Below are positions 40,105-48,501 of a DNA stretch of 52,517 bases, one piece after another (position 1 is the stretch's first letter; each line of letters begins with the position of its first letter). Origin of the DNA: an uncultured Lachnospiraceae bacterium (GTDB lineage Bacteria; Bacillota; Clostridia; Lachnospirales; Lachnospiraceae); NCBI GenBank assembly GCA_900549665.1, contig URPH01000022.1, positions 1-52,517 of the forward strand, in the 5' to 3' direction. The notes beneath the pieces are model-generated. The model did no database searches, was not told the origin of the DNA, and saw nothing but the letters and a program-made list of their open reading frames with translations. A program made the position numbers and the translations under genes.

Positions 40105-43056
40105 CTCTACAACATAATTGGGATCATACACAAGCTTCATACCTTTTTTAAGTGCTTCTTCCAAACTCTCCTCAAGCGAAGGCGAAACCCGGAGTGCACG
40201 CTCATCACAGGCCTTCACCTCCATATACACATCCGCCCGGTGCAGATATCCGCTGCTATAACGCTTCAATCCGGTAAACAGATCATCCGGACCGCCGACC
40301 ACAACACCATCTTTGACGACACGGCCGCAGACTGCTGCCACATCCTTGCGGACCGCAAAAATATCCGGTACATAGGTGGTATCATAAAATCCCAGATGGG
40401 CACTGTCTTTTACAAGAGCCTGTCCTTCCATTCCCATCTGTTTGTAATAATCCTTTAAGGCCTCTTTGCCGGCATCATACGCATAACGCTTGCTCTCGGT
40501 ATTGACCGCCGTCGAATCCTCGTGACAGCGCCAGTGATACAGCACATAAGGCGTATGCAGGATCTTTTGACCCGTCCTCCGGGAAAGAATGGCGAGCCTT
40601 AAAAGCAGGTCATAATCCTGTGCACCGTCATAGGCTGCACGCAGCAAAAGCTTTTTCATCACATCTGCTCTTACCATCAGAAAATGGCAGATATAATTGT
40701 TGGATAAAAGTAAATCAGGATTGAAATCCGGCTTGAAATTGGGATCGTAAAAACGCTCCGCTCTGGTATCGCATTTGTCCTCATCGGAATATACCGCGAG
40801 AATGTCTGCACTGTTATAACCGCCGGTACCGCTTTCAGCACTGTTTGTGCCGTTCTCATCACATTCTGCCACGTTGGGATCACAAACCAGCCTTTCTGTC
40901 ATCTTCTCCAGCGCATCAAATGTCAGCAGATCATCATGATCCAACAGGGCAATATAATCACCCTTTGCTTGCCTGATGGCAGCATTGGTATTGTCCGAGA
41001 TTCCTTTATTTTCCGTCAGACGGATATACCGGATGCGGTCAGCTTTATCTCCCTTAAGATCATCCGCATGCTCTGTTTTAAATATTGCCACATTTTTCTC
41101 AACCAAGTCTGAATGACTGGCATCTGCAAGCACCAGCTCCCAGTTTTGATATGTCTGCTGTACGACACAATTTAACAGATCGTAAAGAAACTCTTTTTTT
41201 GTTTCGTAGGTCGGAACAACAATACTGACAAGAGGGGCTGCTTTCCCGGATATGGTACTGTGTCCGCTACCGAATATGGTATGTTCAAAATCCTCAGTTG
41301 TCTTTCCATCATATGATGCAACTCCCCAGTCTTTGTTTCCGACATATGCCAGCGCTTTCTTAGTCGCCGCATCGACATGGACATGGTCCACTCTCTCCAA
41401 AGCCGCATAAAAGGCAGCCTTTGCTCCGTTTCTCTTGGCATAGCGGACTGTTTTTAACACCGGTCCCATCAGCCGTATTATGATATAGAAGAAAAGCACG
41501 TAGCCAATCAGATACAGGGAATAATAATACATAAACAAACGGGACGGCGCTGTCAGAAGAATCAACGGAAGCTTAATCAACGGCAGCGATAAAATGAAAA
41601 ATACCGGCCATTTTTTCCGTACCAGACAATATCCCCAGCATAAAAGCAGTAAAATTATCGGCAATATCGGACTGTAGATCAGCGAATATCCCGCTTTTTT
41701 ATCTGTATAGGACGGATAATGCCTCCATTCCAACAGACAGATCACACGGCTTCTGAGTTCTTTATTCACTGGCTTTGTCAACGGATAACCACGGAAGGTA
41801 TCATAGTTGGCAACGCCTTCTTTATCAAACAATTCGGTTGTGTTTTCCAACAGATCCTCCGACTGCATAAAGCAGGTAAAGCGCTCCTTTAAAAATACGC
41901 CGGGATGCTTAAGGATCAGGTGATAATACGCATTTTTAAACTGCGCATACTGTGCCGCGGTATAATCGGTCCGCACAAAGTCCGGATCGGACCAGAACAG
42001 GCTGATACCGTTCTTTCCTTCTTTGGCCCCTTCTATTGCCTCATCCACACGGACAACCGCATCAATCTTTTTAAGCTCCTCGCTGTCAGGATCGACTTCA
42101 TCCTCCTTTTGGATCAGATCAACCAAAGGCAGGACAACACTTGTCAGATCATACTGACTGCCGCTTGTAAGCCGGTTCCCCAGAGTCTGCGGCGCAAACA
42201 GAATAAGCGTTAGCACAAGGTAACTGCAAACAGAGCGTACCAGCTTCTTTTTATCAAGCTTCTTAGCCAAAAGAATGATCAGTAAAAGCGGGAAAAAGAC
42301 AAAATAATACACGGCTTCCGTCCGCCATACAGTCACAACCGCAGCAAGTAAAATACATTTTGCAAGCTTTTCGGATTGTTGTCTTGTTTCAAGCAAAAGA
42401 ATAACTAAAGCAAGCTCTAAAAAGGCATACAGACTCATCCGCATCGGGTACAGATTGGAATCGAGTACCGGAAAAAATAAAAGCGGAATAAAGCTTAAAA
42501 GCCCCAGTCTGCCAAATCCCTTTTCAAACCAGGTGATGACATAGCCTGCTAAAAGGGCGATGCAGGCGCACTGCACGATCACGATTCCCACAGGTGCCGG
42601 TATAAGCATCAGAGAAAAAACATAAAAAAGGCTCGTCAGATAATTCTGCCAGAAAACCGGTAAAAGCAATGTCGCACTGTTTAAAATGCCAAACTCATCC
42701 ATTCTCCAGATGCCGGGCCATACCAGTAGAAGAACTGCCAGATTGATCACAAAATAGATCAACGTATTTCTGACGAAGCGTCTGTCTGCCTTTTTTACAA
42801 AGTACCCGATACCCTGCCACACAAGCAGCAATACAAGCAGAAAAACAGCTTTGGCCCCGACGGTCATTGCTGTTTTAATACTCTGTGTCAGATTTTCAAA
42901 GTCCCAGGTCACATAATCAAAGATCAGACGGTCGCTAAAAAAGGATAACAGCCAGTGGATCAGTGCTATGATGACGCAGTTTTTATTAAATTGTCCGTTA
43001 ATAAACTTCTGCTTTATCTTTTTCACAATATACCTTTTCGTTGATGATACATTCAT
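40099..43056 (-). CDS. fusion of GT-C-like membrane domain and GT2 glycosyltransferase
   Basis: A predicted 985-residue protein. Residues 1-560 hold about twelve membrane helices with an extracytoplasmic part, like a GT-C or polymerase-type enzyme. From about residue 605 a complete GT2 domain follows: SIVVPTYETKKEF, YIALLDHDDLL (D-x-D), VYSDEDKCDT, FKPDFNPDLLLSNNYI and HWRCHEDSTA. The GT2 part belongs to the group fused to or paired with O-antigen and rhamnan enzymes. Joining a cytoplasmic GT2 to a membrane module suggests one protein both adds a sugar and moves or polymerises a lipid-linked intermediate; this is inference. The ATG at 43056 is chosen over a TTG at 43065; neither has a strong ribosome binding site. 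Confidence 0.85.
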   Translation of the reverse strand: MNVSSTKRYIVKKIKQKFINGQFNKNCVIIALIHWLLSFFSDRLIFDYVTWDFENLTQSIKTAMTVGAKAVFLLVLLLVWQGIGYFVKKADRRFVRNTLIYFVINLAVLLLVWPGIWRMDEFGILNSATLLLPVFWQNYLTSLFYVFSLMLIPAPVGIVIVQCACIALLAGYVITWFEKGFGRLGLLSFIPLLFFPVLDSNLYPMRMSLYAFLELALVILLLETRQQSEKLAKCILLAAVVTVWRTEAVYYFVFFPLLLIILLAKKLDKKKLVRSVCSYLVLTLILFAPQTLGNRLTSGSQYDLTSVVLPLVDLIQKEDEVDPDSEELKKIDAVVRVDEAIEGAKEGKNGISLFWSDPDFVRTDYTAAQYAQFKNAYYHLILKHPGVFLKERFTCFMQSEDLLENTTELFDKEGVANYDTFRGYPLTKPVNKELRSRVICLLEWRHYPSYTDKKAGYSLIYSPILPIILLLLCWGYCLVRKKWPVFFILSLPLIKLPLILLTAPSRLFMYYYSLYLIGYVLFFYIIIRLMGPVLKTVRYAKRNGAKAAFYAALERVDHVHVDAATKKALAYVGNKDWGVASYDGKTTEDFEHTIFGSGHSTISGKAAPLVSIVVPTYETKKEFLYDLLNCVVQQTYQNWELVLADASHSDLVEKNVAIFKTEHADDLKGDKADRIRYIRLTENKGISDNTNAAIRQAKGDYIALLDHDDLLTFDALEKMTERLVCDPNVAECDENGTNSAESGTGGYNSADILAVYSDEDKCDTRAERFYDPNFKPDFNPDLLLSNNYICHFLMVRADVMKKLLLRAAYDGAQDYDLLLRLAILSRRTGQKILHTPYVLYHWRCHEDSTAVNTESKRYAYDAGKEALKDYYKQMGMEGQALVKDSAHLGFYDTTYVPDIFAVRKDVAAVCGRVVKDGVVVGGPDDLFTGLKRYSSGYLHRADVYMEVKACDERALRVSPSLEESLEEALKKGMKLVYDPNYVVEL

Positions 43057-43091
43057 TTTCTGCAATGCTTATTTATATAATTCGCTTAAGC

Positions 43092-43832
43092 CTATGCATT
43101 TCTGACAGCCGGATTAAAATTTTCCTTAAAATAATCCAGTTCTTCCGGTGTTCCCAATACATGCACCTTGTCAAAATCAACGATGGAAATACGCACATCC
43201 ATCCCCTTCTGAATCATATAGTTGTACAGGGGTGCCACATATTTTTCACCCTTTTCGAGCTTTTCATCAGAAGTATAATATTCCTTGTAAAGCTGCTCAT
43301 ACAGCCCGCATGTCTTAAAATAATACGCACCGAGTGTACAGTTGTCGGAAATACGGCTCTTTTCCCTTACCTCGACAACCCTGCCTTTTTCATCAAGCTT
43401 TGCAAAGCTCCAATGATCGCCGTCAGCATGAAAACACGGAATAAAGCCGTCTCCGCAGATCTGCTCTGTCTTCATCTGTCCGGCTTCCACATAGGTGTCA
43501 ATATTGTAGATCATCAGAGAATCCTGTTTATCCCACACATCGGCAGCAAGCATTGCCGTTGTAGCCTGTCCATCCGTCAGATAGTCAAGCTCTACAATCT
43601 TTGCATCACCGATTCCGATTTTTTTACAGGTGCTGTAGATAAAGTCAGACGCCTGATCTTCCTTGCGCACGATAAAAATACAGGTGCTGTTTTGCAGATC
43701 AAAGCCCTCAAGGCTTTCCATGGACCACTCAAACAGGGTCTTTCCATGTGCTTCGATCATATATTTCGGAACCTTGTATCCGGCCTTGCGAAAACGGGAT
43801 CCAAGTCCCGCCATTGTAATTACGATTGTCAT
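43092..43832 (-). CDS. sugar-phosphate/small-molecule nucleotidyltransferase
   Basis: A 246-residue nucleotidyltransferase with the pyrophosphorylase signature MAGLGSRF...KVPKYMIE at 7-28, the DGQATTAMLAA region and the metal Asp in MIYNIDTYVE. It should activate a phosphorylated sugar or polyol with CTP or another NTP. Neighbours include an APH-like kinase and a HAD phosphatase, which together would give kinase, phosphatase and activating enzyme. The start overlaps the DUF4956 stop by four bases (ATGA) with GGGGAGG inside that gene, so the two are coupled. Confidence 0.87.
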   Translation of the reverse strand: MTIVITMAGLGSRFRKAGYKVPKYMIEAHGKTLFEWSMESLEGFDLQNSTCIFIVRKEDQASDFIYSTCKKIGIGDAKIVELDYLTDGQATTAMLAADVWDKQDSLMIYNIDTYVEAGQMKTEQICGDGFIPCFHADGDHWSFAKLDEKGRVVEVREKSRISDNCTLGAYYFKTCGLYEQLYKEYYTSDEKLEKGEKYVAPLYNYMIQKGMDVRISIVDFDKVHVLGTPEELDYFKENFNPAVRNA

Positions 43833-44506
43833 ACTGTTACCTCCCCATCATGTGCCATTAATGAAACACCATATACACTGTCCATTTTCTGAATTGTCTG
43901 AATCAGCTGCAACCCATCCTTTGGCTTGCATTCCACGATCAGGTTGAGTCCGCGCTCTGTCAGCTTGCGTGATTTGACCCTGCAGATCTTATTGTCCTGT
44001 CTGACAGCCTCCAAAACAGCTGTCTCCGCTGCCACATCCTTAGCACTGACAACCAGTAAGGATGCCGCCATTCCGATCGGTGTAAGCTCCAGCACGAGCA
44101 AGCCTATCGTGATCACAAGGCTTGCCAGAATGGCTATGGTAAATAAATTGGCTCCGCAGATAATTCCGATACTGATCGCCCAGAACAAAAACATCAGATC
44201 CATAGGCTCCTTGATCGCTGTACGGAAACGTACAATGGAAAGCGCACCGACCATACCGAGTGAAATGACCAGATTGGACTGCATGGCCAGAACGATTGCC
44301 GCTGTGATCACCGAAATAAGTGCCAGTGAAACATTAAAGCTTTTGTCATAAAAGCTTTTTTTGGAATGCACATAATACACAATGAAAATATACGCAGCAA
44401 GTAAAACCGTAACTGTCAGGGTCACTGCAACCCTCCCGGTTGTGATGTTGCCGCCGTTAAAGCCTTCCAAAAAAGATTTTTTAAATATATCGGAAAATGT
44501 ATTCAT
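43829..44506 (-). CDS. DUF4956 membrane protein
   Basis: A predicted 225-residue protein with four membrane helices and a soluble C-terminal domain of about 70 residues (VESKARKLTER-like block, then GLNLIVECKPKDGL). The hallmark is SLGMVGALSIVRFRTAIKEPMD after the second or third helix. Family function is unknown, but members sit next to VTC-domain genes. The ATG at 44506 is supported by AGGAG nine bases upstream and a four-base ATGA overlap with the VTC gene. An earlier in-frame ATG (44524) overlaps that AGGAG and is rejected. Tight coupling to VTC and to the nucleotidyltransferase implies a shared role. Confidence 0.92.
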   Translation of the reverse strand: MNTFSDIFKKSFLEGFNGGNITTGRVAVTLTVTVLLAAYIFIVYYVHSKKSFYDKSFNVSLALISVITAAIVLAMQSNLVISLGMVGALSIVRFRTAIKEPMDLMFLFWAISIGIICGANLFTIAILASLVITIGLLVLELTPIGMAASLLVVSAKDVAAETAVLEAVRQDNKICRVKSRKLTERGLNLIVECKPKDGLQLIQTIQKMDSVYGVSLMAHDGEVTV

Positions 44507-45234
44507 AGATGATATCTCCTGCATAAATAATATTTTGAAAACGAAGTCTGCCTCAGATGCCCGATTTCCAGATTTTCCCGGATGTACGAGGGCAGAAATT
44601 CATCAAACTTTACTTCCATCAGTGTATATCCTAAAGGCATGATGCTGCGCTTATGCAGTTTTGGACAAAAGAAATCCTCAAATGCCTCTGAGGAAGCGAT
44701 CGCATCATCAAAGGTCACGCGGACATTGCCGTTTGGCTCAATAAAAGGGGTCCGCTCATAAGCAACAATGACCTTGGGCTGCATGAGTCGGGTCTGCTTT
44801 AAAATAAGAAGCTCCTTGACAAGCGGCGGTTCTCTATGGAAATTGTAATCTGCTGTCATTGCGATATCTGCCTGCGTATCCGCAGCATTTCCCGCATTCC
44901 GCACACCGTCATCCATCAGCATCCTGTATTCGTCCATACCAATTGACTGCTGCCTCTTTTTTGTCATGCCCTTCTGCTTCATCTTTTTTTCCAGCACAAT
45001 ACGCTTGTCGGAGGCATTGTATATCCGGATGCGGTATTTGGATCTGGGATCCGTGCCCGCATCATTCTGATAATAGCAGTTGTTATCCGCATCATCGAAA
45101 TAAACGCTCCGGATCTCATATGTGCCGCTTTTACCCGCATGTAAATCCTGCGCCATCAGGGCGGATACACGATTTTTGAGTATCGCTGCCTGCCTCTCGG
45201 AAATGATATATTTGTATTCATGTCGAAATTCCAT
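44503..45234 (-). CDS. VTC-domain polyphosphate polymerase-like protein
   Basis: A predicted 243-residue protein with a tunnel-type VTC fold that in yeast Vtc4 makes polyphosphate from ATP. Conserved basic and acidic positions appear: RHEYKYIIS at the start, EIRSVYFDD, SKYRIRIYN, VLEKKMKQKG, VAYERTPF, NVRVTFDDAI and LMEVKFDEFLPSYI. No membrane helix is seen, so it likely works at the membrane with DUF4956. Start ATG 45234 has GGAG eight bases upstream. Bacterial members next to CotH and DUF4956 are common but their product has not been firmly shown. Activity is an inference from fold. Confidence 0.9.
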   Translation of the reverse strand: MEFRHEYKYIISERQAAILKNRVSALMAQDLHAGKSGTYEIRSVYFDDADNNCYYQNDAGTDPRSKYRIRIYNASDKRIVLEKKMKQKGMTKKRQQSIGMDEYRMLMDDGVRNAGNAADTQADIAMTADYNFHREPPLVKELLILKQTRLMQPKVIVAYERTPFIEPNGNVRVTFDDAIASSEAFEDFFCPKLHKRSIMPLGYTLMEVKFDEFLPSYIRENLEIGHLRQTSFSKYYLCRRYHL

Positions 45235-45300
45235 GTTAAAACTCCATATCAAGTATAATATAACATGCTTTTATATCTGTCGTCACTTTATTTCATCGTC

Positions 45301-46971
45301 TTACCGGCACAGCTCGTCCACATAGCTGTCCACGTATGAAAGTCTCTGAATGGCAAAATCATAGATATAGGAAAAATCCTCTCTCTGGTTGCCATTGGGA
45401 TATCTTGCAGCTTCCCTTGCAAATGCCCCGGAATCCTTTACGCGGTGTTCCAGATCTTTGATTCTCTCTGTAATGGCTTCATCCGAAAAAACACCCTTGC
45501 GCCATTTTTTCCATGTCTTTTTCAGATCAGCCTTGGCTCCATCTGCATCCAGCTCGATCATTCGCTGGGCGGGCTGCCAGATGACCGGTTCTGTCGCAAC
45601 CGACAAAAGATCCTCTGAATAATATTCATTATCCGCATAAACCATTCCAAAGGAAATATTGAGATCCCACGGCACAAAATATCCGTACTCCTGTCCTCCC
45701 CGGTCACGCACCACATAATAATAATTTTTGTTCTGGTTGTCAAAGCCTGCAATCGCCTGATAAAAAAGCCAGTTGTCGATCAGATTCTGCTTATCATTGT
45801 ACTTTGTGATATCCGCGATAAATGTAGTATCATCCGCTTCCAGATCCGACGCCAGCCGGAACAAAGGCGCCCATTCTTCCTCTGTCTGCAAAATGGTATC
45901 TCCCTTTAAATAAAAGCCTCCGCGGTAGTCCGGTGAATTAGCATCCGGTAACGCTCCGGCAAAATCCGATGACATCCAGTCACGGCTGTATTTTTTCTTG
46001 TAAATCCTTTCGATCACAGCTTCCTTTTCGGCTAACTGCTGCGATACCTTGTTTAGACCAAGCTGCTTGGCATCAATCGGCACCATCAGATCATACAGCC
46101 CCTGATAACCGTCATTGATCATGACCTCCACCATCGCAGACTGAGTGCCATATGAATACCCATACGGATTGTTGTTGGCTCCGACCTCCTGCCACAGATC
46201 AATGCAGAGCTGATCCCGGATACGCGTATTGTCCGCATAAAGAGAATTTAAGATCCAGTCATCATCCTTCCGAAGCCCCAGCAGATTTTTGTCGGCCTTT
46301 TCATAGACTCCATCCTCATTTTTATCTTTAAGATAAAGTCTCAAACTCTTTTTTTCATAGGCAAGACTGGTATTGCCCCTCGGCCTTGCCTTGGTATAGC
46401 AGGTAGTCACCCAGTCTCCGGAATGATCCGTATCATAGACCTTTAATAAAAAGATCTGTGTCTGGTCATCCGCAAGCTCCCCGGTTCCTGTAAAGGTTAT
46501 CATAGGCAGACCGGTAAACACCAGATGGTATTCTGCATATCCATCCTTGGAAAGTGCCAGAAAATCAACGGCTTCTCCCGAAGCGATCATCTGCTTTTTG
46601 TCACATTCCGCATAATCTTCTAAGAAAAATAATTCTGCATTTTCTGTCTGTTTATTTTTCCGGTTCTTATCCGGCTGTTCATTCTGTACCAGATCAAAAA
46701 ATCCTGACCATTTGCCGGCTTCCCAGTCTGCATCTTCCATATCAAGCGGCAGATAAAACGTCCTGCTTTCCGCATCATAAGGAAGCTTTTCTCCATCAAA
46801 GCACAAAGAAAAGGCCTGATCCGTCGTGGAATATTTTTCTTTTATTTTTGCATATTTTTTTTGGTCCGCCACATACAGCCCCTGACCCTGACTCCGATCA
46901 TGGAAACTGCCAATGATAAGAGTAAGCACAAATAAGACCACGGCTATGGCAAGCAATATTTTCTTTTTCAT
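45301..46971 (-). CDS. CotH kinase family protein, membrane-anchored
   Basis: A predicted 556-residue protein: an N-terminal signal/anchor helix (KKKILLAIAVVLFVLTLIIG), a β-rich part, then an atypical kinase domain of the CotH type. Signature blocks are KARPRGNTSLAYEKKSLRLYL (residues split from the core Arg/Lys), RDQLCIDLW, GYQGLYDLM, the catalytic Asp loop DNQNKNYYYVV and the DFG-like PWDLNISFG. CotH kinases phosphorylate spore-coat or surface proteins outside the cell. The start is the ATG at 46971 with GGTGG; a longer frame reaches into glf but has no support. It precedes the VTC gene by 66 bases, in the CotH-VTC-DUF4956 set. Confidence 0.9.
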   Translation of the reverse strand: MKKKILLAIAVVLFVLTLIIGSFHDRSQGQGLYVADQKKYAKIKEKYSTTDQAFSLCFDGEKLPYDAESRTFYLPLDMEDADWEAGKWSGFFDLVQNEQPDKNRKNKQTENAELFFLEDYAECDKKQMIASGEAVDFLALSKDGYAEYHLVFTGLPMITFTGTGELADDQTQIFLLKVYDTDHSGDWVTTCYTKARPRGNTSLAYEKKSLRLYLKDKNEDGVYEKADKNLLGLRKDDDWILNSLYADNTRIRDQLCIDLWQEVGANNNPYGYSYGTQSAMVEVMINDGYQGLYDLMVPIDAKQLGLNKVSQQLAEKEAVIERIYKKKYSRDWMSSDFAGALPDANSPDYRGGFYLKGDTILQTEEEWAPLFRLASDLEADDTTFIADITKYNDKQNLIDNWLFYQAIAGFDNQNKNYYYVVRDRGGQEYGYFVPWDLNISFGMVYADNEYYSEDLLSVATEPVIWQPAQRMIELDADGAKADLKKTWKKWRKGVFSDEAITERIKDLEHRVKDSGAFAREAARYPNGNQREDFSYIYDFAIQRLSYVDSYVDELCR

Positions 46972-46990
46972 TAAAAGACCACCATTTGTC

Positions 46991-48103
46991 TTATAAGCTT
47001 TTTTCAGACATGGAAAGCGCAGCCGCAATAACCGCATCCATATCATAATATTTGTATTCACCCAGACGGCCGCCAAAGATGACCTTCTTTTCTTTATCGG
47101 CAAGCTGTTTGTACGCTGCATAGAGCTTGCTGTTGGCTTCATCATTGACCGGATAATACGGTTCGTCACCGGGCTTCCACTCTGAGCTGTACTCCCTGGA
47201 AATCACGGTTTTGGGAATATCCTCTCCATTTTCATCTTTACCAAATTCAAACCATTTATGCTCTATGATCCGGGTAAACGGCGTATCCTCATCTGTATAA
47301 TTGACAGCTGCATTTCCCTGATAATTGGGAATATCGAGCACCTCATTTTCAAATCTTACCGAACGGTACTGAAGGTTTCCAAGCGAATAATCAAAATAGG
47401 CATCAATCGCTCCTGTATAAACGATCTTTTCAGCCAAAGCATCATATTCCGCCTTATTTTGCAGGTAATCCTCTGCTAACCGCACCTCAATACCCTCCAG
47501 CATATTGGCAACCAGCTTTGTATATCCGCCGACCGGGATTCCCTGATACAGCGCGTTGAAATAATTGTTGTCAAATGTCAGACGCACCGGCAGACGCTTG
47601 ATGATAAATGCAGGAAGCTCCCTGCAGTCCCTGCCCCACTGCTTTTTGGTATATCCTTTGATCAGCTTTTCATAAATATCACGGCCAACTAAAGAAATCG
47701 CCTGTTCTTCCAGATTGCGTGGCTCTCCTGTGATCTCTTTTCTCTGCTCCTCGATTTTCTGCATAGCCTCCGCAGGCGTTACAACGCCCCACATCTTGTT
47801 GAAGGTATACATATTGAAGGGCAGCGAATACAGTTCGCCCTTGTAATTGGCCACCGGCGAATTGGTGAAACGGTTAAACGTCGCAAACTGCGTCACATAA
47901 TCCCACACCTTTGCATCATTGGTATGAAAAATATGTGCACCATACCGATGCACATAAATTCCTTCGATCTTTTCTGTATATACATTGCCGGCGATATGTG
48001 ACCGTTTGTCGATCACCAGAACCTTTTTCCCTTTTTTCTTTGCTTCATGGGCAAAGACTGCGCCATACAGCCCGGCTCCCACAACCAGATAATCGTATTG
48101 CAT
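46991..48103 (-). CDS. glf: UDP-galactopyranose mutase
   Basis: A predicted 370-residue FAD enzyme converting UDP-galactopyranose to UDP-galactofuranose. The FAD-binding start VVGAGLYGAVFA is followed by the acidic residue in VLVIDKRSHIAGN. Substrate-binding blocks are RYGAHIFHTN, NYFNALYQGIPVGGYTKL, YRSVRFE and NYQGNAAVNYTDEDTPFTR. Its presence implies that the glycan made by this cluster contains galactofuranose. Start ATG 48103 has AGGAG five bases upstream and lies two bases after the stop of the HAD gene. It is followed by CotH after 19 bases. Confidence 0.97.
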   Translation of the reverse strand: MQYDYLVVGAGLYGAVFAHEAKKKGKKVLVIDKRSHIAGNVYTEKIEGIYVHRYGAHIFHTNDAKVWDYVTQFATFNRFTNSPVANYKGELYSLPFNMYTFNKMWGVVTPAEAMQKIEEQRKEITGEPRNLEEQAISLVGRDIYEKLIKGYTKKQWGRDCRELPAFIIKRLPVRLTFDNNYFNALYQGIPVGGYTKLVANMLEGIEVRLAEDYLQNKAEYDALAEKIVYTGAIDAYFDYSLGNLQYRSVRFENEVLDIPNYQGNAAVNYTDEDTPFTRIIEHKWFEFGKDENGEDIPKTVISREYSSEWKPGDEPYYPVNDEANSKLYAAYKQLADKEKKVIFGGRLGEYKYYDMDAVIAAALSMSEKSL

Positions 48104-48105
48104 AA

Positions 48106-48501
48106 TTACTCCTGACAACGGCTTTTTTTGCAGATCTCGTCCAGCTCATCCACACTGTACTTCAAAAACTCATCCGGACGGATCGTGCGGTCATCTACAT
48201 AAAAGCCATGATGTCCCGGCCAGGGCTTGCCATAGATGATTTCATCATACGGAATGTCCCACTTGTCCAGCCACTTCAAAAGAACCTTGGCTGTATTGGC
48301 ATTGATCAGTCCGATATTGCCATTGTAGCTGTTCATATTGCGGGAGGTAAACAGTACGATCTTTGCACCGCCCTCTTTGTACTCGCGCAGCTTATCGATC
48401 ATTTCCTTATAGGGAACAAGATCAATATATTCCTCTTCTTTTTTCTTGATCGGACACAAAGTACCGTCAATATCAAAACAAAATGTTAATCCTTCGTACA
48501 T
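48106..48501 (-). CDS. HAD-superfamily capsule-type phosphatase
   Basis: A 131-residue HAD phosphatase with motif I FCFDIDGTLC (nucleophile Asp10), motif II VLFTSRN, motif III KPWPGHHGF region and motif IV YVDDRTI. Such short HAD enzymes in polysaccharide loci remove phosphate from sugar or polyol phosphates before nucleotide activation. It overlaps the end of the APH-like kinase by 16 bases and ends two bases before glf, so it is co-translated with both. Confidence 0.9.
   Translation of the reverse strand: MYEGLTFCFDIDGTLCPIKKKEEEYIDLVPYKEMIDKLREYKEGGAKIVLFTSRNMNSYNGNIGLINANTAKVLLKWLDKWDIPYDEIIYGKPWPGHHGFYVDDRTIRPDEFLKYSVDELDEICKKSRCQE

Noticed and set aside
46972..47169. Longer N-terminus of the CotH protein reaching into glf
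   Set aside because: The added 66 residues are out-of-frame glf sequence; the ATG at 46971 starts a clean signal-anchor helix.
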